52,539 nucleotides of DNA from Rhodospirillaceae bacterium UBA6219 (lineage in GTDB: Bacteria; Pseudomonadota; Alphaproteobacteria; Rhodospirillales; Magnetospirillaceae), in assembly GCA_002435715.1 (NCBI GenBank), contig DISD01000007.1:3581-56119 (forward strand), in the 5' to 3' direction. This document shows, piece by piece, positions 1 to 8,267 of the stretch (positions are counted from its first letter, which is position 1; every line of letters starts with the position of its first letter). The position numbers and the translations under genes are program-made. Under the pieces are notes generated by a model. It made no database searches. It was given only the letters and a program-made list of their open reading frames with translations, and was not told the origin of the DNA.

Positions 1-798
1 GGCATTGACCTGGCCGGCACGGTGGAGGCGTCCCGCCACCAGGATTACAAGCCCGGTGACCAGGTGGTGCTGAACGGTTGGGGCGTGGGCGAAACCCATT
101 GGGGCGGTCTGGCGCAAAAGGCCAGCCTGAAGGGCGATTGGCTGGTGCCGCTGCAGGCCCCCTTCACCCCTGCCCAGGCCATGGCCATCGGGACCGCCGG
201 TTATACCGCCATGCTGTGTGTCATCGCCCTGGAACGTCAGGGCGTCACCCCGGAAAAGGGCGAGGTGCTGGTCACCGGCGCCGCCGGTGGCGTCGGTTCG
301 GTGGCGGTGGCGGTGCTGGCCAAGCTGGGCTATTGCGTCGCCGCCTCGACCGGCCGTCCCCAGGAGGCCGAATACCTGAAATCCCTGGGCGCTGCCGAGA
401 TCATCGACCGGAACACCCTGTCGGCCCCGGGCAAGCCCTTGGCCAAGGAACGCTGGGCGGCGGCGGTGGACAGCGTCGGCAGCCACACCCTGGCCAATGT
501 CTGTGCCCAGATGCGCTATGGCGGCGTGGTCGCCGCCTGCGGCTTGGCCCAGGGCATGGATCTGCCGGCCAGCGTCGCCCCCTTCATCCTGCGTGGGGTG
601 ACCCTGGCCGGGGTGGACAGCGTCTATCGCCCGCGCGACCAGCGGATCGAGGCCTGGGCACGTCTGGCCCAGGATTTGGACGTGGCCAAATTGGCCGCCA
701 TCACCACCACCATCGGCCTGAGCCAAGTGGTGGAAACCGCCGGGCACTTGTTGGCCGGTCAAGTTCGCGGCCGTGTGGTCGTCGACGTCAATTCATAA
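1..798 (+). CDS. acuI: AcuI-type acrylyl-CoA/quinone oxidoreductase (5' truncated)
   Basis: The reading frame is open from the first base, so the gene starts outside the window; 265 residues are visible and about 60 N-terminal residues are missing against the usual ~325. It belongs to the YhdH/AcuI branch of medium-chain dehydrogenases/reductases, which reduce acrylyl-CoA or similar enones with NADPH. The nucleotide-binding glycine motif GAAGGVGSVAVA lies near visible residues 93-104, and the branch-typical GTAGYTA lies upstream of it. No zinc ligands are seen, as expected for this branch. The C-terminus RGRVVVDV is also typical. The next gene starts 17 bases downstream on the same strand. 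The substrate assignment rests on family resemblance only. Confidence 0.85.
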   Translation, partial: GIDLAGTVEASRHQDYKPGDQVVLNGWGVGETHWGGLAQKASLKGDWLVPLQAPFTPAQAMAIGTAGYTAMLCVIALERQGVTPEKGEVLVTGAAGGVGSVAVAVLAKLGYCVAASTGRPQEAEYLKSLGAAEIIDRNTLSAPGKPLAKERWAAAVDSVGSHTLANVCAQMRYGGVVAACGLAQGMDLPASVAPFILRGVTLAGVDSVYRPRDQRIEAWARLAQDLDVAKLAAITTTIGLSQVVETAGHLLAGQVRGRVVVDVNS

Positions 799-815
799 AG
801 GGAGGGATAAACAAC

Positions 816-1397
816 GTGACCGACAAACCCATCAGCCGGTTTCCGATACCGAAGCTGGCAGACCTGCCCGAAGATATCCGCACCGCCATCGAAGGGGTGC
901 AGGAAAAGGCCGGTTTCGTGCCCAACATCTTCCTGGCCCTGGCCCATCGCCCCGACGAGTTCCGCGCCTTCTTCGCCTATCACGACGCGTTGATGGAACG
1001 CGATGGCGGGTTGACCAAGGCCGAGCGCGAAATGATCGTGGTCGCCACCTCGGCGGCCAATCAATGCCAGTATTGCGTCATCGCCCATGGCGCCATCCTG
1101 CGCATTCGCGCCAAGAACCCGCTGATCGCCGACCAGGTGGCGGCCAATTGGCGCAAGGCCGACATCACGCCTCGGCAAAAGGCCATGCTGACCTATGCCC
1201 TGAAGGTGTCGCAAACCGCCTGGGAAGTCACCGACGAGGATTTCGCCGGCTTACGCGGCCACGGCTTTTCCGATGACGACATCTGGGATATCGGGGCGAT
1301 CACCGCCTTCTTCGGTCTGTCCAACCGGTTGGTCAACATGGGCTCGATCCGCACCAATGACCAGTTCTACCTGATGGGGCGCCTGCCGAAGGCCTGA
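816..1397 (+). CDS. AhpD-like peroxidase-related protein (carboxymuconolactone decarboxylase family)
   Basis: A 193-residue protein starting at GTG, preceded by GGGAGGG (800-806) at good spacing. It matches the peroxidase-related branch of the CMD/AhpD family. The redox motif CQYC followed by VIAH lies around residues 86-93, the AhpD-type CxxC with a nearby histidine. The C-terminal half carries the usual FFGLSNRLVNM-type helix. Such proteins are small all-alpha cytoplasmic enzymes thought to reduce peroxides through the CxxC pair; the true substrate is often unknown. It probably shares a transcript with the upstream reductase, since only 17 bases separate them. The alternative is a decarboxylase-like activity, which the CxxC makes less likely. 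Confidence 0.82.
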   Translation: MTDKPISRFPIPKLADLPEDIRTAIEGVQEKAGFVPNIFLALAHRPDEFRAFFAYHDALMERDGGLTKAEREMIVVATSAANQCQYCVIAHGAILRIRAKNPLIADQVAANWRKADITPRQKAMLTYALKVSQTAWEVTDEDFAGLRGHGFSDDDIWDIGAITAFFGLSNRLVNMGSIRTNDQFYLMGRLPKA

Positions 1398-1495
1398 GCC
1401 CACAATCGTCGTTCGGCCGCTGATTTCGGCGTTGTCATACCGCCCGGCGAATGAACTGATCCCTTGGATCGGTTCATGCCGAGGCAGTGGGCTCA
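1395..1495. repeat. Nested inverted repeat between convergent genes
   Basis: Outer arms TGAGCCCAC (1395-1403) and GTGGGCTCA (1487-1495) are perfect complements and enclose a tighter hairpin: ATGAACTGATCC (1451-1462) and GGATCGGTTCAT (1466-1477), 12 pairs with one G-U and a 3-base loop. It fills the gap between two convergent genes. There is no T-run, so it is not a classical intrinsic terminator; it may be a transcription barrier or a palindromic repeat element. Confidence 0.5.
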
Positions 1496-1524
1496 TCGCC
1501 TTCCTAGGTTTCTGAAACGGCTTT

Positions 1525-2247
1525 CTAAAAATCCACCACTACGGCGCAATGGTCGCTGAAGACCGGCTGGCCTTTGGCACAAACTTGATCCAGGTCGACC
1601 CGCCAGCCTTTTGGCGGGCGACCATGGCCGCACCACAGCAAATGGTCCAGACACGGGCCTTCCGGTTGGCCGGTCAGTGTCGAGCGCGGGGCATGCCCCA
1701 ATTCGCTGCGACAATCGCGCCAACCGCTGCCCGGCAGGGCGAAATCTTCCACATGGGAATTGAAGTCGCCGCCGATCAAGGCGGTGCCCGGCCGCTTGGC
1801 CACCCGTTGAGCCGCTTCCAACTGGCGCCGCCGCAAAGGGGAATCGTCCAGATGGGTCAGGTGCAGGTTGGTCACCGTGGTCGGGCCGTGGGGGGTGTTG
1901 ATTTCCACCACCAGGGCGGCCCGTTCGCCGTCTTGCGGGGCGCTGGGCAGCGGGATGGACAAGGTGGCGCGGACAGGGTGGCGCGACAGCACCGCCAGAC
2001 CGGAGCGGCTGTCGACGTTCTGGCCTTCCACCACCCGCTTCTTTTCCCGAAGCGGCAGGTTGACCACGTGCAGGCCCAGATGACGGCCCAAGGCATGGCC
2101 GGTGTGCAGGCCCAAGGCCGGCGCATCCAGAACTTCCTGCAGCAGAACCACGTCGGGCGACAGCCCCTTCAGGCCATGGGCCATGGCGGCCAAGCGAGAA
2201 GCATAGGCACCGTCGCCTTTCCAGGTATTCAAGGTCACGACGCGCAT
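1525..2247 (-). CDS. Endonuclease/exonuclease/phosphatase (EEP) family protein
   Basis: A 240-residue protein with the EEP (DNase I-like) fold signature motifs in order: LNTWK near residue 6, LLQEV near residue 35 (metal-binding Glu), TNLHL near residue 125, GGDFNSH near residue 159, LDHLLW near residue 202 and a final SDHCAV (catalytic Asp-His). No signal peptide is seen. Members cleave phosphodiester or phosphomonoester bonds in nucleic acids, lipids or small molecules. Its start lies 13 bases inside the upstream DUF1045 gene, which implies translational coupling and a shared promoter with a likely PhnF site. A role in processing C-P lyase products is my inference; the true substrate is not visible. 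Confidence 0.8.
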   Translation of the reverse strand: MRVVTLNTWKGDGAYASRLAAMAHGLKGLSPDVVLLQEVLDAPALGLHTGHALGRHLGLHVVNLPLREKKRVVEGQNVDSRSGLAVLSRHPVRATLSIPLPSAPQDGERAALVVEINTPHGPTTVTNLHLTHLDDSPLRRRQLEAAQRVAKRPGTALIGGDFNSHVEDFALPGSGWRDCRSELGHAPRSTLTGQPEGPCLDHLLWCGHGRPPKGWRVDLDQVCAKGQPVFSDHCAVVVDF

Positions 2248-2879
2248 GGGGCCCCCAGGGCAAAGCGTTCGACAAGGGTGAAGTCATGGCCCGGGTCCTG
2301 ACGGACAAGGCAGACCGAGCGGATTTCCAGGTTCTCGGCGCAGGCTTCGGCGACCAAGGGCTGTAAAACCGCGGCGATTTCAGGTTGGGCCGCAACCTCG
2401 ACCCGGCAGGTCAGGGTCATGTGGAAGCGATATTCCTCGAAGACATAGGGATAGCCCCATTCTTCCAGCAATTGGCGGTGGCGCGGCGACAGCGGTGATT
2501 TCAGTCGTTTCGCCAGCTCCGCCGGGTTCATAGGGGCGCGGAAGCGATCGAAAGACCGCACGCAAGCCGCACCCAAATCCTGGATGGCGGATGACGCGCG
2601 GGACGGGCGCAGGGCGAAGAAGTCGTTGAGGACGGCCAAGATCGGCGGCGGTTCGATGATGGCGCCGTGCTGGGCGGCGAATTCGGCGCAGCTGGCGCGC
2701 AACTGCCCTTCGTCACAGCCGTCGGCCAAGCGGAACGGCGCCTTCAAAGTGGCGTGGAAGCCATAGGGGCGGGCCTCGTTGGTCAGGTCCGGGGTCAAGG
2801 CCTGAAGCCAGCTTTGTCCCAATCGCATCAAGGCGCTGTCCGGTTCGGGCAGAACGTAAAGAGCGTAACGGGCGGTCAT
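2235..2879 (-). CDS. DUF1045 phosphonate-operon protein, 2H-phosphoesterase-like
   Basis: A 214-residue protein of the DUF1045 family, which is commonly encoded in phn operons. It carries two HxT motifs of the 2H phosphoesterase superfamily: HATLKAPF near residue 42 and HMTLTCRV near residue 153. 2H enzymes usually open cyclic phosphates, which fits the cyclic ribose phosphate released by C-P lyase. The GTCTAGAC-type site 83 bases upstream of its start suggests control by PhnF. The EEP gene overlaps its 3' end. The family assignment is firm; the exact reaction is inferred. Confidence 0.87.
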   Translation of the reverse strand: MTARYALYVLPEPDSALMRLGQSWLQALTPDLTNEARPYGFHATLKAPFRLADGCDEGQLRASCAEFAAQHGAIIEPPPILAVLNDFFALRPSRASSAIQDLGAACVRSFDRFRAPMNPAELAKRLKSPLSPRHRQLLEEWGYPYVFEEYRFHMTLTCRVEVAAQPEIAAVLQPLVAEACAENLEIRSVCLVRQDPGHDFTLVERFALGAPCAS

Positions 2880-2961
2880 GGTTCGGCTTCCAACTGGGGG
2901 CGGGTTGTCATAATTCGGCTTGTGCGGAACAGGCAGTGAAGCTTTGGTGACTCTTGTGCGG

Positions 2962-2975
2962 ATGACTAGACCTTT
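2962..2975 (-). promoter_or_regulatory. Putative PhnF operator upstream of the DUF1045/EEP pair
   Basis: ATGACTAGACCTTT differs by one base from the site in front of phnG (3800-3813). It lies between the end of phnF and the start of the minus-strand DUF1045 gene, 83 bases upstream of that start. The core GACTAGAC is a near-palindrome. PhnF-type GntR/HutC regulators are known to bind short TCTAGA-like dyads. Confidence 0.65.
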
Positions 2976-2996
2976 GGCGCATAGGTGGAAGGCGCC

Positions 2997-3731
2997 TCAG
3001 CCGCCTTCGAAGACCAGTTGAACGCGGTCGCAGGCCCAGCGCGCTACGGTGTATTCCACCGGTCGTCCGGTGGAATCGACGTTGATGCCCTCGCTCATCA
3101 GGATCGGTTTGTTGGGGGGCTGCTGCAGCAATTGGGCGTCGCCCGAGCGTGCCACGCGGGCGGTGACCCGGGTGGTGCGCCGCGTCGGGTCGGCGATGCC
3201 GTAATGGACCAGGGCCTGGGTGAACGACCCGCTTTCGTCATAGATGGCGGCGATGTCGGGAAAACGTCCCTTGGGGAAGTAATGGGCCGACACCGAAAGC
3301 GGCCTGCCATCGGCCTCGGCCAGGCGTTCGATCATCACCACCGGGCTGCCTTTGCGAATTTCCAGGGCCTTGGCCACTGCGCCCTCGGCCGGGATTTCCA
3401 CCACCTTCAACAGTTTGCCCGACGCTTCGCGCTTGTTGGCGGCGATGTTTTCGGAAAATCGGGTGCGGCGGCGCACCTGATATTCGATGACGCTTTCCTG
3501 CACGAAAGTGCCGCGGCCTTGTTCGATACGCACCAGCCCCTTTTCCGCCAGGGCGGCGATGGCCCGGCGCACGGTGTGGCGGTTGACGTCGAACTGGGTG
3601 GCCAATTCGTGTTCGGTGGGCAGCTTGTGCCCCGGCGCCACCTTGCCGGCGATGATGTCGCGTTCCACCGTCTCGGCGATCTGTCGCCACAGCGCGGTGC
3701 CGCCGCCGCGGGCCAATTCCATCTCTGTCAT
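2997..3731 (-). CDS. phnF: GntR/HutC-family regulator of phosphonate metabolism
   Basis: A 244-residue repressor. Residues ~10-78 form a GntR winged helix (LPTEHELATQFDVNRHTVRRA, then LVRIEQGRGTFV), and residues ~95-240 form a UTRA ligand-binding domain ending in YTVARWACDRVQLVFE, typical of PhnF. The start ATG at 3731 has AAGGTGA upstream. It is divergent from phnGHIJKLM, and a GTCTAGAC dyad lies between them, so it probably represses the phn genes and possibly itself until phosphonate or phosphate starvation. A histidine-utilisation repressor (HutC) would look similar, but the neighbours decide for PhnF. Confidence 0.92.
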   Translation of the reverse strand: MTEMELARGGGTALWRQIAETVERDIIAGKVAPGHKLPTEHELATQFDVNRHTVRRAIAALAEKGLVRIEQGRGTFVQESVIEYQVRRRTRFSENIAANKREASGKLLKVVEIPAEGAVAKALEIRKGSPVVMIERLAEADGRPLSVSAHYFPKGRFPDIAAIYDESGSFTQALVHYGIADPTRRTTRVTARVARSGDAQLLQQPPNKPILMSEGINVDSTGRPVEYTVARWACDRVQLVFEGG

Positions 3732-3799
3732 GGAAGCTTCACCTTATCGGGCTTGAAAAGTCAGGTCGATCAAGCGCATGGTGACGCAAGAACATATAG

Positions 3800-3813
3800 A
3801 TGTCTAGACCTTT
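3800..3813 (+). promoter_or_regulatory. Putative PhnF operator before phnG
   Basis: ATGTCTAGACCTTT contains the perfect 8-base palindrome GTCTAGAC. It sits between divergent phnF and phnG. An in-frame ATG at 3800 lies inside this site and is therefore an unlikely translation start. Closely similar sites occur at 2962-2975 and, inverted, at 17469-17482. Confidence 0.72.
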
Positions 3814-3826
3814 TTTGGATTTGTCC

Positions 3827-4285
3827 ATGACTTCAGCAACCATCGACAGTGAAAGCCGCAGCCATTGGATGGGGGTGTTGGCGAAATCGCCCGCCGATCG
3901 TCTTGGCGAATTATGGTCCGCCTTGGGTGACCTGCCGGGCTGGTCCCATCTGCGCCGCCCGGAAGTGGGGTTGGTGATGGTGCGTGGCCGCATGGGCGGC
4001 GACGGGGCCCCGTTCAATATGGGGGAAATGACCGTGACCCGCTGCTCCGTGCGCGTCGACGGTGGCGCCGTCGGCCATGCCTGGGTGGCCGGACGATCCA
4101 ATTCCCATGCCGAGATGGCGGCCCTGGCCGACGCCCTGCTGCAGATGCCGCAATGGCATGGCGTGGTGGCGGATCGGGTGGTCGCCCCCTTGGCCCGCCA
4201 GCTTTCCGAAGACCGGGCGCGGGCCGGCCGCCAAGCCGCCGCCACCCGCGTCGATTTCTTCACCATGGTCCGCGGAGAGGATTGA
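3827..4285 (+). CDS. phnG: C-P lyase subunit PhnG
   Basis: A 152-residue PhnG, the usual length, when started at the ATG at 3827; the in-frame ATG at 3800 falls within the operator. The conserved core reads RPEVGLVMVRGR and then NMGEMTVTRCSVRV around residues 48-80, followed by GHAWVAGRSNSHAEMAALADALLQ. PhnG joins PhnH, PhnI and PhnJ in the core complex that couples phosphonate to ATP, forming ribose-1-phosphonate triphosphate, and then breaks the C-P bond. PhnH begins 4 bases after its stop, so translation is likely coupled. Confidence 0.93.
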   Translation: MTSATIDSESRSHWMGVLAKSPADRLGELWSALGDLPGWSHLRRPEVGLVMVRGRMGGDGAPFNMGEMTVTRCSVRVDGGAVGHAWVAGRSNSHAEMAALADALLQMPQWHGVVADRVVAPLARQLSEDRARAGRQAAATRVDFFTMVRGED

Positions 4286-4289
4286 TCCC

Positions 4290-4895
4290 GTGAACGCATT
4301 TGCCCCCGAAACCGGCCTGCTGCCCGGCTTTTCCGATCCGGTCGCCCAATCGCAGAAGACCTTCCGTGCCGTCCTGGAGGCCACCAGCCGTCCCGGCACC
4401 ATCGTCAGCGCGCCGGCGCTTCCCCTGGCGCCGGCACCGCTGAACCCGGTGGCCGCCGCTTTGGTTCTGGCCCTGGTGGATTACGAAACCCCCTTGTGGC
4501 TGGACCCGGCCTGCCGCCAGCCGGCGGTGGTGGAATATCTGCGTTTCCATTGCGGCTGTCCGCTGGTGGACGATCCGGCGCAGGCTGCCTTCGCCCTGGT
4601 CGTCGACGCGCAGACCATGCCGCCGCTTTCGGCCTTCCACCTGGGCAGCGACGAATATCCCGATCGCTCCACCACCTTGATCATCCAAGTGCCGAATTTG
4701 GATGGCGGCGACAATTGGCGGCTGAAGGGGCCGGGTATCCGCGACCAGGCCATCTTGTCGGCCGGTCATCTTCCCGCCGCCTTCAAATCCTGGGTGCAGG
4801 ACAATCACCTGTTGTTCCCGCGCGGTGTCGACCTGCTGTTCGCGGCACCGGCGCAACTGGCCGGGCTGCCCCGTTCCACCCTGTTGGAGGGTTGA
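4290..4895 (+). CDS. phnH: C-P lyase subunit PhnH
   Basis: A 201-residue PhnH with a GTG start at 4290, preceded by GGAGAGG. The N-terminal FSDPVAQSQKTFRAVLEA and PGTIV motifs (residues ~11-35) are family hallmarks, as is LKGPGI near residue 150 with the C-terminal FPRGVDLLFA near residue 178. PhnH forms dimers within the core C-P lyase complex and has no clear catalytic residues of its own. It is followed 3 bases later by phnI. Its length agrees with other members and nothing is broken. Confidence 0.93.
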   Translation: MNAFAPETGLLPGFSDPVAQSQKTFRAVLEATSRPGTIVSAPALPLAPAPLNPVAAALVLALVDYETPLWLDPACRQPAVVEYLRFHCGCPLVDDPAQAAFALVVDAQTMPPLSAFHLGSDEYPDRSTTLIIQVPNLDGGDNWRLKGPGIRDQAILSAGHLPAAFKSWVQDNHLLFPRGVDLLFAAPAQLAGLPRSTLLEG

Positions 4896-4898
4896 TCC

Positions 4899-5975
4899 AT
4901 GTATGTGGCGGTCAAGGGTGGCGAAAAGGCCATCGACAACGCCCACGCGCTGATGGCCGATGGCCGGCGCGGGGATGAAAACGTGGCGGAACTCAGCCTG
5001 GAACAGATTTCCGGGCAATTGTCCCTGGCCGTGGAACGGGTGATGACCGAAGGCTCGGTCTATGACCGCGATCTGGCGGCCTTGGCGTTGAAGCAGGCCC
5101 AGGGCGACGCCGTGGAAGCCATCTTCCTGCTGCGCGCCTATCGCACCACGTTGCCGCGTTTCGGATCCAGCCTGCCGGTGGAAACCGGGGCCATGGCCAT
5201 CCGGCGGCGGATCTCGGCGGCGTTCAAGGATTTGCCGGGCGGCCAGATTCTGGGGCCGACCTATGATTACACCCACCGTCTTTTGGATTTCGCCTTGGCC
5301 GCCCAGGGCGGCGACAGGCCGCCAGTGGCGGAAAACGCCGAGCCGGTGGAAGATTCCATGCCGCGTGTCACCGACGTCCTGGGGCATCAGGGCCTGATCG
5401 AGACATCGGGTGAGGGCGCCGAAATGCCCGGCGATCTGACCCGCCAGCCGTTGAACTATCCCGCCGGGCGCGATTTGCGACTGCAGAATCTGGCCCGGGC
5501 CGACGAAGGCTTCGTCCTGGCCTTGGCCTATTCCAGCCAGCGCGGTTACGGCAACACCCATCCCTTCGCCGGTGAAATCCGCATGGGTGAAGTGGCGGTG
5601 GAACTGGTGCCGGAAGAACTGGGCTTCGCCATCGAAATCGGCGAGATCACCCTGACCGAATGCCAGATGGTCAACCAGTTCAAGGGTTCGAAAACCGTGC
5701 CGCCGCAATTCACCCGCGGCTATGGAATCAGTTTCGGCCAGTGCGAGCGCAAGGCCATGGCCATGGCCCTGGTGGACCGCACTTTGCGCGCCGAAGACCT
5801 GGGCGAATTGGTGACCAATCCGGCCCAGGACCAGGAATTCGTGCTGTCCCATTCCGACAATGTGGAAGCGTCGGGTTTCGTCCAGCATCTGAAACTGCCC
5901 CATTACGTGGACTTCCAGTCGGAACTGGAAATGATCCGTCGCTTAAGGCGCGAAAACGCGGAGGCCGCCCAATGA
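4899..5975 (+). CDS. phnI: C-P lyase subunit PhnI, phosphonate nucleosidase/transferase
   Basis: A 358-residue PhnI, close to the usual ~355. It starts MYVAVKGGEKAI and carries VTDVLGHQGLI near residue 154 and QRGYGNTHPFAGEIRMGEV near residue 210, all strongly conserved. In the known pathway PhnI, with PhnG, H and L, displaces adenine from ATP and attaches the phosphonate to ribose C1. The last four bases overlap the phnJ start (ATGA), which suggests tight co-translation. Confidence 0.95.
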   Translation: MYVAVKGGEKAIDNAHALMADGRRGDENVAELSLEQISGQLSLAVERVMTEGSVYDRDLAALALKQAQGDAVEAIFLLRAYRTTLPRFGSSLPVETGAMAIRRRISAAFKDLPGGQILGPTYDYTHRLLDFALAAQGGDRPPVAENAEPVEDSMPRVTDVLGHQGLIETSGEGAEMPGDLTRQPLNYPAGRDLRLQNLARADEGFVLALAYSSQRGYGNTHPFAGEIRMGEVAVELVPEELGFAIEIGEITLTECQMVNQFKGSKTVPPQFTRGYGISFGQCERKAMAMALVDRTLRAEDLGELVTNPAQDQEFVLSHSDNVEASGFVQHLKLPHYVDFQSELEMIRRLRRENAEAAQ

Positions 5976-6811
5976 ATACCGGCTACAACTTCGCTTATCT
6001 GGATGAACAGACCAAGCGCATGCTGCGCCGGGCCATCCTGAAGGCGGTGGCCATTCCCGGCTATCAGGTGCCGTTCGGATCGCGTGAAATGCCCTTGCCC
6101 TATGGCTGGGGCACCGGCGGCATCCAGGTGACGGCGGCGGTGATCGGCGCCGACGATACGCTGAAGGTCATCGACCAGGGCGCCGACGACACCACCAACG
6201 CCGTCTCCATCCGCCGGTTCTTCGCCCGCACCACCGGGGTGGCGACCACCGAGAAGACAGTGGACGCCACCATCATCCAGACCCGCCACCGTATTCCGGA
6301 AACGCCGCTTTCCGACGGTCAGATCATGGTCTATCAGGTGCCGATCCCCGAACCCTTGCGCTGGCTGGAACCGCGTGAGACGGAAACCCGCAAGATGCAC
6401 GCTTTGGCCGATTACGGCGCCATGCATGTGAAGCTTTACGAAGACATCGCCCGCTATGGCCACATCGCCACCACCTATGATTACCCGGTGCTGGTGAACG
6501 ATCGCTATCTGATGCGGCCGTCGCCCATTCCCAAATTCGACAATCCCAAGATGGATCACTCGCCGGCGCTTCAGTTGTTCGGGGCCGGACGTGAAAAGCG
6601 CATTTATGCGGTGCCGCCTTACACCTCGGTCAAAAGCCTGGATTTCGAGGATCATCCCTTCGAAGTGCAGCGTTGGGACCAGGCCTGCGCGCTTTGCGGT
6701 TCCACCGAATCCTTCCTGGACGAGGTGGTGACCGACGACCAAGGCGGGCGCATGTATGTGTGTTCCGACAGCGATTATTGCGGCGAGAGGCAAAAGGACC
6801 AGATGCAATGA
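5972..6811 (+). CDS. phnJ: C-P lyase PhnJ, radical SAM carbon-phosphorus bond cleavage
   Basis: A 279-residue PhnJ, the subunit that cleaves the C-P bond of ribose-1-phosphonate 5-phosphate by radical SAM chemistry. It carries the non-canonical Fe-S motif CX2CX21CX5C at Cys239, Cys242, Cys264 and Cys270, the same spacing as the E. coli enzyme shifted by two residues. In E. coli the first three hold the cluster and the last takes part in radical transfer. MNTGYNFAYLDEQTKRMLRR at the N-terminus is also conserved. It overlaps phnI and phnK by four bases each. All key cysteines are present, so the lyase should be active. Confidence 0.97.
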   Translation: MNTGYNFAYLDEQTKRMLRRAILKAVAIPGYQVPFGSREMPLPYGWGTGGIQVTAAVIGADDTLKVIDQGADDTTNAVSIRRFFARTTGVATTEKTVDATIIQTRHRIPETPLSDGQIMVYQVPIPEPLRWLEPRETETRKMHALADYGAMHVKLYEDIARYGHIATTYDYPVLVNDRYLMRPSPIPKFDNPKMDHSPALQLFGAGREKRIYAVPPYTSVKSLDFEDHPFEVQRWDQACALCGSTESFLDEVVTDDQGGRMYVCSDSDYCGERQKDQMQ

Positions 6812-7584
6812 GCAGCCAACCCTTGTTGCGGGTCAGCAACTTGACCCACATGTATGGCAACCGGGTCGGCTGCCGTGACGTGTCTTTCGAATTGTGGCCG
6901 GGCGAGGTGATCGGCATCGTCGGCGAATCGGGATCGGGCAAGTCGACCTTGCTGTCGTGCCTGTCCACCCGCCAACAACCCACTTCCGGTCTGGTGGAAT
7001 ACGACACCAAGGACCAGGGGCTGGTGGACGTTTATTCCCTGTCCGAACCGCGGCGGCGCATGCTGATGCGCACCGATTGGGGCATCGTCCACCAGAACCC
7101 GCGCGACGGTTTGCGCATGGGGGTGTCGGCGGGGGCCAATGTGGGCGAACCGTTGATGGCGGTTGGCGCCCGGCATTACGGCGATATCCGCCAGCAGGCG
7201 GCGACCTGGCTGGACAAGGTGGAAATCGATCCCGGCCGTATGGACGACCAGCCCAAGACCTTTTCCGGCGGCATGCAGCAACGTCTGCAGATCGCCCGCA
7301 ATCTGGTCACCCATCCGCGTCTGGTGTTCATGGACGAACCCACCGGCGGGTTGGACGTGTCGGTGCAGGCCCGGCTTTTGGACCTGCTGCGCCGTCTGGT
7401 CACCGATCTGGGGCTGTCGGCCATCGTCGTTACCCACGATCTGGCGGTGGCACGATTGCTGGCCCATCGGTTGATGGTCATGCGCCAGGGCCAGGTGGTG
7501 GAACACGGCCTGACCGACCAGGTGCTGGACGACCCGCACCATCCCTATACCCAGCTTCTCGTTTCCTCGGTGCTGCAGCCATGA
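6808..7584 (+). CDS. phnK: C-P lyase-associated ABC ATPase PhnK
   Basis: A 258-residue ABC-type ATPase with Walker A GESGSGKST near residue 39, signature FSGGMQQR near residue 152, and Walker B VFMDEPTGGLD near residue 174. It has the dipeptide/oligopeptide-like C-terminal extension (HPYTQLLVSSVL) seen in PhnK. PhnK is not a transporter subunit: in E. coli it docks on the PhnGHIJ core and its ATPase activity is needed for turnover. Start and stop overlap phnJ and phnL by four bases. Confidence 0.94.
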   Translation: MSSQPLLRVSNLTHMYGNRVGCRDVSFELWPGEVIGIVGESGSGKSTLLSCLSTRQQPTSGLVEYDTKDQGLVDVYSLSEPRRRMLMRTDWGIVHQNPRDGLRMGVSAGANVGEPLMAVGARHYGDIRQQAATWLDKVEIDPGRMDDQPKTFSGGMQQRLQIARNLVTHPRLVFMDEPTGGLDVSVQARLLDLLRRLVTDLGLSAIVVTHDLAVARLLAHRLMVMRQGQVVEHGLTDQVLDDPHHPYTQLLVSSVLQP

Positions 7585-8267
7585 TCCACGTCGAAGCCCT
7601 TTCCAAGACCTATGTCCTGCACACCCAGGGCGGCATCTCGATCCCGGTGTTCCGGGGCGCCGAACTGGCGGTGGGGGCGGGGGAATGCGTCACCCTGCAC
7701 GGTCCGTCAGGCGCCGGCAAGTCCACCTTGCTGCGTTGCCTGTACGGCAATTGCAAGGCCGACAGCGGTTCCATCAAGGTGCGCCATGGCGCGTCCCAGG
7801 TGGACATCGCCAGCGCCGCGCCACGCACCATCATCGAGGTGCGCAACCGCACCATGGGTTATGTCAGCCAGTTCCTGCGGGCCATTCCTCGGGTTTCCGC
7901 CATCGACGTGGTGGCCGAACCGATGCGGGCCATGGGGGTGGACGTGGATGCCGCCCGCGCCCGGGCCGGGGAATTGCTGGCCCGGCTGCGCATCCCGGAA
8001 CGGCTGTGGCATCTGGCCCCGGCGACCTTTTCCGGCGGCGAACAGCAGCGGGTCAACATCGCCCGCGGTTTCGCGCCGCAAATGCCCATCTTGTTGCTGG
8101 ACGAGCCGACAGCGTCCTTGGACGCCGCCAACCGCGCCGTGGTGGTGGGACTGATCGAGGAAGCCAAGCAACGCGGCGCCGCCTTGGTCGGCGTCTTCCA
8201 CGATGACGAGGTGCGCGAGGCGGTGTCCACGCGTATCGTGACCCTGCACCCCGAGGTTTCGGCATGA
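7581..8267 (+). CDS. phnL: C-P lyase-associated ABC ATPase PhnL
   Basis: A 228-residue ABC ATPase with Walker A GPSGAGKST near residue 42, signature FSGGEQQR near residue 149, and Walker B ILLLDEPTASLD near residue 171. It resembles LolD-type ATPases but lies in frame-overlapping order between phnK and phnM, which identifies it as PhnL. PhnL assists the PhnI step and, with PhnK, makes a dual ATPase module on the C-P lyase core. No membrane partner lies adjacent, as expected. Confidence 0.93.
   Translation: MIHVEALSKTYVLHTQGGISIPVFRGAELAVGAGECVTLHGPSGAGKSTLLRCLYGNCKADSGSIKVRHGASQVDIASAAPRTIIEVRNRTMGYVSQFLRAIPRVSAIDVVAEPMRAMGVDVDAARARAGELLARLRIPERLWHLAPATFSGGEQQRVNIARGFAPQMPILLLDEPTASLDAANRAVVVGLIEEAKQRGAALVGVFHDDEVREAVSTRIVTLHPEVSA

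Noticed and set aside
3800..3826. ATG at 3800 as the phnG start
   Set aside because: It lies within the GTCTAGAC operator; ATG 3827 gives the normal PhnG length.
4260..5903. A 547-codon minus-strand frame opposite phnH and phnI
   Set aside because: It mirrors two clear C-P lyase genes and shows only shadow-type composition.
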